A DNA stretch of 26,629 nt from JACVRX01 sp035697245. GTDB lineage: Bacteria > Actinomycetota > Actinomycetes > Jiangellales > Jiangellaceae. The stretch is from contig DASSDH010000187.1 in NCBI GenBank assembly GCA_035697245.1, forward strand, positions 1 through 26,629, given 5' to 3'. The notes beneath the pieces were generated by a model. The model saw nothing but the letters and a program-made list of their open reading frames with translations. It did not search any database and was not told the origin of the DNA. Numbering within the stretch: the stretch's first letter is position 1; each line of letters begins with the position of its first letter. Position numbers and translations under genes: made by a program. Shown here one piece after another: positions 16,712 to 22,252 of the stretch.

Positions 16712-16759
16712 GGTACCGCGTCGTATCGACATCCGGGTACCACCAGGGGAGGAACGGTC

Positions 16760-17314
16760 ATGAAGATCCGGGCATTGGTTCTCGCCGTGATCGCTGGTCT
16801 CGTCGGCGCCATCACGCTCACCGCGCCGGCTGCGCAGGCGCACACTCCGTACTGCGGCATCACCTGGGGATCGCTGCCCAAGGCGGCGGACTCGTCGGAG
16901 GTCGCACTGCTCACCAACGTCCGGGCCGGCCGACACGCCTGTTTCGACCGGTTGGTCCTCGACTATGCCGACGACGCCGACGGTTTCCAGGTTGGCTACG
17001 TGTCGGCGATCGAGGGCATCGCGCTGCCTCGGCCGGTTGACCTGAGGGGCGACAGCCTGCTGGAGATCGTCGTGCAGACTCCCTATGGCGAAGACGCCCC
17101 GAGTTTCTGGTCCGGGTATGACCCGCGGAACCCGGACGAGCTGGTCGACGTCGCCGGTTGGCGAACCTTCCGCCAGGTCAGCCTGGTCGAGGTCTACGAG
17201 AGCCAGGTGACCATGGGACTCGGCGTCCGGGCTCGGCTGCCGTTCCGGGTCTTCACCCTCGACGGTCCGGGGAACGGGTCGCGCATCGTCATTGACGTCG
17301 CCCACCGCTGGTAG
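16760..17314 (+). CDS. Secreted AMIN-like domain protein
   Basis: A 184-residue exported protein. Residues 1-27 are a Sec signal peptide (MKIRALVLAVIAGLVGAITL, cleavage after AQA). The mature protein begins HTPYCGITWGSLPK and continues with LLTNVRAGRHACFDRLVLDY. It ends with GLGVRARLPFRVFTLDG and SRIVIDVAHRW. This series is characteristic of the actinobacterial AMIN-like family, a beta-rich domain related to the peptidoglycan/pilus AMIN domain. Two cysteines (the first in TPYCG, the second in HACFD) may form a disulfide. It probably binds a cell-envelope component, with no catalytic residues evident. A strong GGGGAGGA ribosome site precedes the ATG, and a hairpin terminator follows the stop within 12 bases. 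Confidence 0.87.
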   Translation: MKIRALVLAVIAGLVGAITLTAPAAQAHTPYCGITWGSLPKAADSSEVALLTNVRAGRHACFDRLVLDYADDADGFQVGYVSAIEGIALPRPVDLRGDSLLEIVVQTPYGEDAPSFWSGYDPRNPDELVDVAGWRTFRQVSLVEVYESQVTMGLGVRARLPFRVFTLDGPGNGSRIVIDVAHRW

Positions 17315-17325
17315 TGCTCCTCTCG

Positions 17326-17354
17326 GGGAGGGTCGGCTGAATGCCGGCCCTCCC
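17326..17354 (+). terminator. Hairpin terminator of the AMIN-like gene
   Basis: GGGAGGGTCGGC (17326-17337), loop TGAAT, GCCGGCCCTCCC (17343-17354). This gives a 12-bp stem with one G-U pair, starting 12 bases after the stop codon. There is no T tract, as is often seen in high-GC actinobacteria. Confidence 0.8.
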
Positions 17355-17396
17355 TCGGTATGCGGGTGCAACGGATACCCAGGCAGACTCGACCGG

Positions 17397-17864
17397 GTGA
17401 GCAAGCAGAGTGCCGGGATCCTGCTCTACCGCCGGACACCAGGCGGTCCAGAGGTCCTGCTCGGGCACATGGGCGGGCCATTCTGGGCTGACCGGGAGAA
17501 CGGTGCGTGGTCGATCCCGAAAGGCGAGTTCCTACCCGACGAAGACGCCGAGAGCGCCGCTCGGCGAGAGTTCGAGGAGGAGCTCGGCGTCCCGGTACCG
17601 GCGGCTGAGCTGATCGACCTCGGCTCCGTCCAGCAGTCCGGCGGAAAGATCGTCACCGCCTGGGCCGCCGAGGGTGAGATCGACCTGAGCAGCGTCGTGT
17701 ACGGATCATTCACGATGGAGTGGCCCCGCGGTTCGGGCCGCTTCCAGCAGTTCCCCGAAATCGACACCGCCGCCTGGTTCGACCTGCGGGCTGCCCGGGC
17801 CAAGATCGTCACTGCGCAACGGACATTTCTCGAACGGCTTACCGACCACCTCACCGGCGGGTGA
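17397..17864 (+). CDS. NUDIX hydrolase
   Basis: A 155-residue protein with a perfect NUDIX box (GX5EX7REUXEEXGU) at about residues 41-63: GEFLPDE, then REFEEELGV, which provides the catalytic metal-binding helix. The start VSKQSAGILLYRR and WSIPKGEF are typical of a subgroup that hydrolyses nucleoside diphosphates linked to another moiety, and the real substrate is unknown. The C-terminal WPRGSGRFQQFPEIDTAAWF segment resembles the DUF-like NUDIX proteins often annotated as NTP pyrophosphohydrolases. GTG 17397 sits right at the family N-terminus. CAGACT lies 7 bases before it and no Shine-Dalgarno is visible, so a leaderless start is possible. Its last 14 bases overlap the convergent sodX gene. 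Confidence 0.9.
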   Translation: MSKQSAGILLYRRTPGGPEVLLGHMGGPFWADRENGAWSIPKGEFLPDEDAESAARREFEEELGVPVPAAELIDLGSVQQSGGKIVTAWAAEGEIDLSSVVYGSFTMEWPRGSGRFQQFPEIDTAAWFDLRAARAKIVTAQRTFLERLTDHLTGG

Positions 17865-18198
17865 GAAGCCGCGGCCGCGGCCAGACCCGGCACAGCGCAA
17901 TGGCCACCACTGCATCGGCGCGCACCGGCCCGGTCTGCCACGAGTCGACGCCTTCGGTCGGGTTGTCGCGCTCGATCCACCAGCCGTCGGAGTCCGGCCA
18001 TCCGATCCGCTTGACCGACAGACCAGGGCGGTCCGGCAGTTTCACCACCACGACCCGACCCGGCCTCGGCGCCGCGCCGTAGCGGATGAGCAGCCGGTCG
18101 CCGTCGTGCAGCGTCGGGTCCATGGATCGGCCGCGGACCACCGCAAACCCCCACCTCGGAGCGGCGCTGCCGTTGGTGTTCCTGCGACTGTTCCGCAC
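17851..18198 (-). CDS. sodX: Nickel-type superoxide dismutase maturation protease SodX
   Basis: A 115-residue S24/S26-type signal-peptidase-like protein. The nucleophile Ser25 is in the VRGRSMDPTLHDGD box and the general-base Lys63 is in LSVKRIGWPD, the Ser-Lys dyad of the family. No membrane helix is seen, consistent with a cytoplasmic maturation protease. It removes the N-terminal leader of SodN so that the amino group of His1 can bind nickel. That gene lies divergently 110 bases away, which confirms the assignment. GTG 18198 follows an AAGGGAG site at 5-base spacing. The 3' end overlaps the NUDIX gene. Confidence 0.94.
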   Translation of the reverse strand: MRNSRRNTNGSAAPRWGFAVVRGRSMDPTLHDGDRLLIRYGAAPRPGRVVVVKLPDRPGLSVKRIGWPDSDGWWIERDNPTEGVDSWQTGPVRADAVVAIALCRVWPRPRLLTRR

Positions 18199-18224
18199 GC
18201 GACTCCCTTCCGTTCAGACTGGCG

Positions 18225-18250
18225 GGTTCGAGGTAGGGTCGCCCGGGTAG
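18225..18250 (+). promoter_or_regulatory. Candidate SigF-type promoter of sodN
   Basis: GGTTC (18225-18229) is separated by 15 bases from GGGTAG (18245-18250). The actinobacterial SigF pattern is GGTTT-N15-17-GGGTAT, so spacing is ideal and each element has one mismatch. The predicted start near 18257 gives a 5' leader of about 50 bases before sodN. A sigF homologue lies 0.9 kb downstream. Confidence 0.45.
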
Positions 18251-18308
18251 ACAGACCTGCGGGGCGCAACACCCCCGCCGTTGGCGACCGTCACGGAAAG
18301 GACATCGC

Positions 18309-18716
18309 ATGCTCGCGCGCTTGTTCGCCCGCACCATCGAAGTCTCGGCCCACTGCGACCTGCCCTGCGGTGTCTACGATCCGGCCCAGGCCCGAATCGA
18401 GGCCCAGTCGGTCAAGGCGATCTGCGAGAAGCTGCAGGGCAACGACGACCCCGACTTCCGCACCCGAGCGCTGCTCATCAAGGAGCAGCGCGCAGAACTG
18501 GTCAAGCACCACCTCTGGGTGTTGTGGACCGACTACTTCAAGCCTCCGCACTTCGAGAAGTATCCCGATCTGCATCGGCTGTTCAACGAGGCCACCAAGC
18601 TTGCCGGCGGCGGACCAGGCGGTGCCAAGTCCTCCGACGACCCAGCTGTGGCCGACGATTTACTCGCCAAGATCGACGAAATCGCCGAGATCTTCGCCGA
18701 GACCAAGGCTGCTTGA
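18309..18716 (+). CDS. sodN: Nickel-containing superoxide dismutase
   Basis: A 135-residue precursor, 121 after maturation. The first 14 residues (MLARLFARTIEVSA) are the leader removed by SodX. The mature protein starts HCDLPCGVYDP, the nickel hook in which the His1 amino and imidazole nitrogens and Cys2 and Cys6 bind nickel. The remainder is the four-helix bundle of the family (ARIEAQSVKAICEKLQ, TRALLIKEQRAELVKHHLWV, LWTDYFKPPHFEKYP). It dismutates superoxide to peroxide and oxygen in the cytoplasm as a homohexamer in studied relatives. An AAAGGA site precedes the ATG. The upstream 110 bases contain a SigF-like promoter match. I could not see a clear TTGCAA-N5-TTGCAA Nur site. Confidence 0.97.
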   Translation: MLARLFARTIEVSAHCDLPCGVYDPAQARIEAQSVKAICEKLQGNDDPDFRTRALLIKEQRAELVKHHLWVLWTDYFKPPHFEKYPDLHRLFNEATKLAGGGPGGAKSSDDPAVADDLLAKIDEIAEIFAETKAA

Positions 18717-18737
18717 CCCGAGCCGTCGGGTTCGTAA

Positions 18738-18782
18738 CAGGGGCACCACCGCCACGGCCCACCGGCCGGCGTGGTGCCTCTG
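18738..18782 (+). terminator. Large hairpin terminator after sodN
   Basis: CAGGGGCACCAC (18738-18749) pairs with GTGGTGCCTCTG (18771-18782) with one G-U pair. The inner region adds GCC/GGC and GGCC/GGCC pairs, so the whole 45 bases fold into one long stem. It begins 22 bases after the sodN stop and ends before the ribosome site of the next gene. Confidence 0.75.
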
Positions 18783-18809
18783 TGCTGACAGGAAGGCGAG
18801 GAGATCGTG

Positions 18810-19190
18810 ATGTCCAGCGACCACGTCGAGCTTCGTGTGCCGGCGTCGGGGGCGTACGTCTCGGTCCTGCGGACGGCTACTGCTGGCCTGGCCGCGCGGC
18901 TGGACTTCACCGTCGACGACATCGAGGACCTGCGCATCGCGGTCGACGAGGCGTGCGCGGTGTTGCTCCCCCTGGCCGACGCCGGCGCCCGCCTCATCGC
19001 CCGATTCGACCTCGAGCCGGGCTCTCTGCAGGTGGCGGTCTCGGTGCCCTCGGACGCGACGGAGCCACCGAGCCGGAACACGTTCGCTTGGACCGTGCTC
19101 ACCGCGCTCGCCGGCGACGTGGAGGCCAGTGTCGATGACGGCCGGGTCACCTTGACCCTGCGCAAGACGCTGGCGGTGAACCCCGGGTGA
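18810..19190 (+). CDS. rsbW: Anti-sigma factor, RsbW/UsfX-type (HATPase_c_2)
   Basis: A 126-residue protein of the GHKL ATPase-fold anti-sigma group. ELRVPASGAYVSVLRTATAG starts the domain. DFTVDDIEDLRIAVDEAC is the characteristic helix. NTFAWTVLTALAGDV near residue 95 matches mycobacterial UsfX (RsbW of SigF) closely. The classical N-box asparagine after DEAC is not present, as in UsfX. It should bind and inhibit the SigF protein encoded immediately downstream, and be relieved by an anti-anti-sigma factor not present here. GAGGAG six bases upstream favours ATG 18810 over GTG 18807. The TGA stop overlaps the sigma start (TGATG), which indicates coupled translation and balanced stoichiometry. 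Confidence 0.9.
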   Translation: MSSDHVELRVPASGAYVSVLRTATAGLAARLDFTVDDIEDLRIAVDEACAVLLPLADAGARLIARFDLEPGSLQVAVSVPSDATEPPSRNTFAWTVLTALAGDVEASVDDGRVTLTLRKTLAVNPG

Positions 19191-19963
19191 TGTCGGCGGG
19201 AATGGGGGTCAACCGCGAAGAGTCCCGGGTTCTGCTGGAGGAATTGTCGGTGCTCGCCGCGGACGAACCACGTCGCGGCGACATCCGAAGCCAGCTGGTC
19301 AGCATCCACCAGCCACTCGTGGAGCATCTGGCCCGACGCTTCCGCAACCGCGGCGAACCGTATGACGACCTCGTCCAGGTCGCGACCATCGGCCTGATCA
19401 AGGCAATCGACCGTTACGACCCGGCGCGAGGTGTCGAGTTCTCGACGTATGCCACACCGACCATCGTCGGGGAGATCAAGCGCTGGTTTCGCGACAAGGG
19501 CTGGGCGGTACGGGTTCCGCGCCGACTGCAGGAGTTACGCCTGGAGATCGGCGCCGCCACCGGGGCGCTCGCGCAGGAACTCGGCCGGTCCCCGACGGTT
19601 GCCGAACTCGCCGAGCGCATTGGTGCCAGCGAGGACGAGATCCTCGATGGCATCGAGTCCGCCGCCGCCTACAGCACTCTGTCGCTCGACGCTCCGGAGG
19701 GAAGCGAGTCCGACGGGCCGTCGGTTCTGGACATGCTCGGCGCCGAGGACGAGGCCCTGGAGGGTGTCGAGAACCGGGAAGCACTCAAGCCGCTGCTCGC
19801 CGGGTTACCAGAGCGCGAGCGGCGGATTCTCTTGTTGAGGTTCTTCGCCGGCATGACCCAGTCGCAGATCGCGGTCGAGGTCGGGATATCGCAGATGCAC
19901 GTGTCTCGGCTGCTTGCCCGCACGCTTGTCCGGTTGCGGGAGGGTTTGCTCGACGAGGCTTGA
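19190..19963 (+). CDS. sigF: SigB/SigF/SigG-family RNA polymerase sigma factor
   Basis: A 257-residue group 3 sigma factor. Region 2 has PYDDLVQVATIGLIKAIDRY (core binding) and VEFSTYATPTIVGEIKRWFR (the -10 recognition helix). Region 3 has WAVRVPRRLQELRLEIGAA and LGRSPTVAELAERIGAS. Region 4 has LPERERRILLLRFFAGMTQS and ISQMHVSRLLARTLVRLRE (helix-turn-helix for the -35). Length and sequence fit mycobacterial SigF and Streptomyces stress sigmas. Promoters should look like GGTTT-N15-17-GGGTAT. The gene follows the anti-sigma gene with a one-base stop/start overlap; ATG 19202 is an alternative start with GGCGGGA. It is a likely regulator of sodN and other stress genes nearby. No terminator is visible in the 40 bases before the convergent small gene. 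Confidence 0.93.
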   Translation: MSAGMGVNREESRVLLEELSVLAADEPRRGDIRSQLVSIHQPLVEHLARRFRNRGEPYDDLVQVATIGLIKAIDRYDPARGVEFSTYATPTIVGEIKRWFRDKGWAVRVPRRLQELRLEIGAATGALAQELGRSPTVAELAERIGASEDEILDGIESAAAYSTLSLDAPEGSESDGPSVLDMLGAEDEALEGVENREALKPLLAGLPERERRILLLRFFAGMTQSQIAVEVGISQMHVSRLLARTLVRLREGLLDEA

Positions 19964-20003
19964 GGACCCATGGCTGTGAGCTCGGGTGCTGAATACGCCG
20001 AAC

Positions 20004-20183
20004 TCATGACTCCTCCCACTCCGTTCGCGAAGCTCTGTTGGCTGTGACCGCCTGCAGCGCGTTGCGTCGGCTCAGCCCGACATTGAGCTCGTCCACGCGC
20101 ACCACGGCACGAGCGACAAGACCGATCGTCTGCTCGATCAGCGATGCCGACAGACCAGTAACCGATTCTGCGATGCCAGTCAT
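20004..20183 (-). CDS. Small protein of 59 residues, unknown
   Basis: The protein starts MTGIAESVTGLSASLIEQTI and ends NRASRTEWEES, with no cysteine and no membrane span. The first 45 residues could form an amphipathic or coiled helix (SLIEQTIGLVARAVVRVDEL) and the tail is polar. I do not recognise the family. Support for a real gene is an excellent Shine-Dalgarno (AGAGGA, 5 bases before ATG 20183), a start that gives balanced residue use, and its fit between convergent sigF (stop at 19963) and the upstream membrane-protein gene. A longer frame from 20216 includes the hairpin described next and is less likely. Confidence 0.65.
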   Translation of the reverse strand: MTGIAESVTGLSASLIEQTIGLVARAVVRVDELNVGLSRRNALQAVTANRASRTEWEES

Positions 20184-20201
20184 GGAGTCCTCTCCGAGGG
20201 A

Positions 20202-20222
20202 CCACGCTCGATGCAAGCGTGG
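20202..20222 (-). repeat. 7-bp hairpin just upstream of the small gene
   Basis: CCACGCT and AGCGTGG arms flank a 7-base loop. On the minus strand it lies 54 bases after the membrane-protein stop (20276) and about 8 bases before the small gene's ribosome site. It may be a terminator for the former or a structure controlling the latter. The rest of this 92-base gap shows nothing clear. Confidence 0.45.
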
Positions 20223-20275
20223 CCACCGAGGATGTCGATGCGGTTTCGTTCCGGTAAATCATCCTTTCCGGCAGG

Positions 20276-20665
20276 TCATCTCCGCCCCAGTGCCGCGCGC
20301 GCCGGCGCCGAGAGCAGTGCGACCAGCGCGCCGGCGCAGGCGAGCCCGAGCAGGCCCGCGCCGAGCCAGAACCCGCCAGTCGCCATCTCGTACACCACGC
20401 CCAGGGCAAGCAACTGGAGGAACACCGCGGCGCCGAACGCCCAGCGTTTCCGCGCTGCCAGAGCTACGGCAACCACCATGATCAGCACGCCGAATAGTGC
20501 CAGGTAGGCGGTCGCCCCCTCATACACGGCAGGGTTGCTCGGATCCTCGCTCGAGCGGCGCATCAGGTTCCACCCGGCGAAACCGACCAAGGCGGCTCCT
20601 TGCAAGGTCACGACGCCGGCGGCGACCAGCAGCGCGCCTGGTCGGTGGCGGTCGTCGGACGGCAC
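20276..20665 (-). CDS. Four-helix membrane protein, unknown
   Basis: A 129-residue integral membrane protein. Four hydrophobic segments lie at about 11-33 (LLVAAGVVTLQGAALVGFAG), 50-68 (TAYLALFGVLIMVVAVALAA), 74-95 (FGAAVFLQLLALGVVYEMA) and 97-122 (GFWLGAGLLGLACAGALVAL). Charged loops include RRSSEDPSNP and a short Arg-rich C-terminus. I know similar actinobacterial proteins only as hypothetical membrane proteins. The start is GTG 20665, where the Shine-Dalgarno is weak. A GGGTAT hexamer lies on the same strand 24 bases upstream, but no matching -35 is seen. It is divergent from the lipid-kinase gene, with the two start codons only 36 bases apart. Confidence 0.78.
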   Translation of the reverse strand: MPSDDRHRPGALLVAAGVVTLQGAALVGFAGWNLMRRSSEDPSNPAVYEGATAYLALFGVLIMVVAVALAARKRWAFGAAVFLQLLALGVVYEMATGGFWLGAGLLGLACAGALVALLSAPARAALGRR

Positions 20666-20688
20666 CCGGACAGGCTACGGCCGGCAGA

Positions 20689-20694
20689 TACCCT
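20689..20694 (+). promoter_or_regulatory. -10 element TACCCT, leaderless promoter of the lipid-kinase gene
   Basis: TACCCT is followed by GACCGGC (7 bases) and ATG 20702. No ribosome site lies in between, so the transcript should begin at or beside the start codon. On the other strand the same six bases read AGGGTA, part of GGGTAT (20693-20688). Confidence 0.55.
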
Positions 20695-20701
20695 GACCGG
20701 C

Positions 20702-21628
20702 ATGCGCGCCCTCGTCGTCGTCAACCATCAGGCGACGACGATGTCGCAGTGGGTTCGGGACGTGTTGCTCGCCGCGTTGCGGCACGACCTCAAGGTCGAG
20801 GTCGCCGAGACCAACCATCGCGGCCATGCGGTCGAGCTCGGCAGGCGGGCGCGTTCCGATGGCATCGAGCTGGTCATCGCCGCCGGTGGCGACGGCACCG
20901 TCAACGAGGTCGTCAACGGCCTCCTCGACGACGAAGCCGGCCCCACCGTTCCCGACCTTGCGATCGTGCCCGCCGGCAGCACCAACGTCTTCGCGCGCAA
21001 CGTCGGTCTGCCAGAAGACCCGGTCGAGGCAACAGGACTGGTACTCGACGCCGTGCGCGCGGGGCGACGAACACCGATCGGGCTGGGCCGGTTGGACGAG
21101 CGATGGTTCACCTTCTGCGCCGGCATCGGGTACGACGCCGACGTCATTCGTGCCGTCGAGGAGCTCCGGGCGCGCGGCAAGCGTTCGACCCTGCCGCTGT
21201 ACACGCGAACAGCCGTTCGCCGGTTCTTCGCCCAGCCGCACCGCCGGCACGGCCAGATCGTGCTGGAGCGTCCTGGCGCTGAACCGATCCCGGGGATCAG
21301 CATGGCGGTGGTCACCAACTGCGCACCGTGGACCTACCTCGGCGGGCGACCGCTGAACCCTACGCCGCAGGCGAGCTTCGACGCCGGGCTCGACGTGTTC
21401 GCACTGCAGGGTCTGCGGGTGTTCTCCGCGCTTCGCCACCTCGCGGAGATCACGCTGACCACCAATCGGGGGCCGCGGGGAGGAGACGTGTTCGTGTTGC
21501 ACGACGTAGCCGGCTTCGTCCTGTCCGCGCCGGCACCGGTACCGGTGCAAGTCGACGGCGACTACCTAGGCGACCGGCAACGGATGACGCTGCTGTCCCG
21601 TCCGGCGGCTCTGCACATCGTCGCCTAG
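20702..21628 (+). CDS. Diacylglycerol/lipid kinase family protein (DAGK catalytic domain)
   Basis: A 308-residue protein with the ATP-cone kinase signature VIAAGGDGTVNEVVNGL (GGDGT at 62-66) and the second motif VPAGSTNVFARNVGLPEDP (GSTN at 92-95). The C-terminal beta domain ends with VQVDGDYLGDRQRM, typical of the YegS/DgkB group. It should phosphorylate diacylglycerol or another lipid alcohol at the inner membrane face using ATP. ATG 20702 is the conserved N-terminus (RALVVVNHQATTM), and the longer frame upstream is not needed. The gene appears to have a leaderless promoter of its own. whiB1 follows 293 bases later on the same strand. Confidence 0.91.
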   Translation: MRALVVVNHQATTMSQWVRDVLLAALRHDLKVEVAETNHRGHAVELGRRARSDGIELVIAAGGDGTVNEVVNGLLDDEAGPTVPDLAIVPAGSTNVFARNVGLPEDPVEATGLVLDAVRAGRRTPIGLGRLDERWFTFCAGIGYDADVIRAVEELRARGKRSTLPLYTRTAVRRFFAQPHRRHGQIVLERPGAEPIPGISMAVVTNCAPWTYLGGRPLNPTPQASFDAGLDVFALQGLRVFSALRHLAEITLTTNRGPRGGDVFVLHDVAGFVLSAPAPVPVQVDGDYLGDRQRMTLLSRPAALHIVA

Positions 21629-21638
21629 CCGGTTCCGC

Positions 21639-21657
21639 CCCGGGGTCCCGGCCCGGG
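21639..21657 (+). terminator. Possible GC hairpin after the lipid-kinase gene
   Basis: CCCGGG (21639-21644) and CCCGGG (21652-21657) are self-complementary and could form a 6-bp stem with a 7-base loop, 10 bases after the stop. It is short and of low information in GC-rich DNA. Confidence 0.35.
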
Positions 21658-21718
21658 TTGCGGGAAATGCGTGCTTCGTCCAGGTATTGTGACAAAGAAG
21701 ACACCGGTTCGTGCCCGG

Positions 21719-21755
21719 CAAACCCTTGTTCTCCCGAGAAGGGTTTGTCACCCTT
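21719..21755 (+). repeat. Overlapping, mutually exclusive inverted repeats upstream of whiB1
   Basis: CAAACCCTT (21719-21727) is perfectly complementary to AAGGGTTTG (21739-21747), with an 11-base loop that itself contributes TTCTC/GAGAA pairing. The middle arm AAGGGT (21739-21744) can instead pair with ACCCTT (21750-21755) across a 5-base loop. Only one of the two hairpins can form at a time. It lies about 90 bases after the lipid-kinase stop and 167 bases before whiB1, so it could be that gene's terminator or a switch-like leader. Confidence 0.55.
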
Positions 21756-21841
21756 GGACTGCCGTGCGGCCGACCACCGGTCTGCCCGGCCGGAACTACG
21801 TAACCCCCGCCGACGTTGTCGGGTTGCGGTGCTCGTGGAGT

Positions 21842-21857
21842 CGTGAACCATTTCACG
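21842..21857. promoter_or_regulatory. Crp/Cmr-type operator upstream of whiB1
   Basis: The sequence is C-GTGA-N6-TCAC-G, a perfect 16-base palindrome outside the central bases; the Crp consensus is TGTGA-N6-TCACA. It is centred 72 bases before the whiB1 start. In Mycobacterium tuberculosis whiB1 is a known cAMP-Crp target, which supports the call by analogy. Confidence 0.6.
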
Positions 21858-21863
21858 TATACA
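21858..21863 (+). promoter_or_regulatory. Candidate -10 (TATACA) for whiB1
   Basis: TATACA matches the TAnnnT class except for its last base and directly follows the Crp-type palindrome. The hexamer 17 bases upstream (GTGGAG) is a poor -35. If this is the used promoter, the leader is about 50 bases and a bound Crp protein would cover the spacer. Confidence 0.4.
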
Positions 21864-21921
21864 CCGTGCCGGACGGTCAGCCGCCCGGCGTCATCACCCG
21901 TACGAGGAGTGAGTGAGTTTC

Positions 21922-22173
21922 ATGGACTGGCGCCATATTGCCGCCTGTCGTGACGAGGACCCGGAGCTGTTCTTCCCGATCGGCAACACCGGTCCCGCCC
22001 TGCTGCAGATCGAGGAAGCCAAGTCGGTCTGCCGTCGCTGCCCGGTCCGCGAAGAGTGCCTGCAGTTCGCACTGGAGACCGGACAGGACGCCGGCGTCTG
22101 GGGTGGGCTGTCCGAGGACGAGCGTCGAGCACTGAAGCGACGCAACGCCCGGGCGAGGGCGCGCGCCTACTGA
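21922..22173 (+). CDS. whiB1: WhiB1/WblE-type iron-sulfur transcriptional regulator
   Basis: An 83-residue Wbl protein. Four cysteines (Cys9, Cys37, Cys40, Cys46; CRRC and CPVREEC) bind a 4Fe-4S cluster. The turn GVWGG (58-62) follows, and the basic ERRALKRRNARARARAY tail binds DNA. The start MDWRH and DEDPELFFPIGNTGPA agree closely with mycobacterial WhiB1 and Streptomyces WblE. WhiB1 is an essential NO-responsive regulator in mycobacteria that binds region 4 of the primary sigma factor. ATG 21922 is preferred by homology; GTG 21913 lies only 3 bases after the GAGGAG site. Upstream are a Crp-type operator and paired hairpins. It is convergent with pdtaS across a strong terminator. Confidence 0.94.
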   Translation: MDWRHIAACRDEDPELFFPIGNTGPALLQIEEAKSVCRRCPVREECLQFALETGQDAGVWGGLSEDERRALKRRNARARARAY

Positions 22174-22185
22174 GCCGGTTCGACT

Positions 22186-22217
22186 GCGCCCCGCCTGCCC
22201 TCCGGCTGGCGGGGCGC
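22186..22217. terminator. Strong terminator between whiB1 and pdtaS
   Basis: GCGCCCCGCC (22186-22195) and GGCGGGGCGC (22208-22217) form a perfect 10-bp stem with a 12-base loop, followed on the plus strand by TTT. It starts 12 bases after the whiB1 stop. Lying between convergent stops, it probably works in both directions. Confidence 0.88.
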
Positions 22218-22252
22218 TTTGATGGACGCGTGCCGACCCCAGCGGACGGACC

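Noticed and set aside
18221..18250. tRNA-like GGGTTCGAGG segment upstream of sodN
   Set aside because: The bases needed to close a T-arm (CCCGC) do not follow and no acceptor, D or anticodon arms are present. It is better read as part of a promoter.
18199..18308. Nur (nickel uptake regulator) site in the sodX-sodN gap
   Set aside because: I looked for the TTGCAA-N5-TTGCAA pattern and found no credible match.
21671..21916. Possible 81-codon gene between the lipid kinase and whiB1
   Set aside because: Composition is not protein-like, no ribosome site is seen, and it runs through the hairpins, the Crp-type palindrome and the whiB1 promoter.
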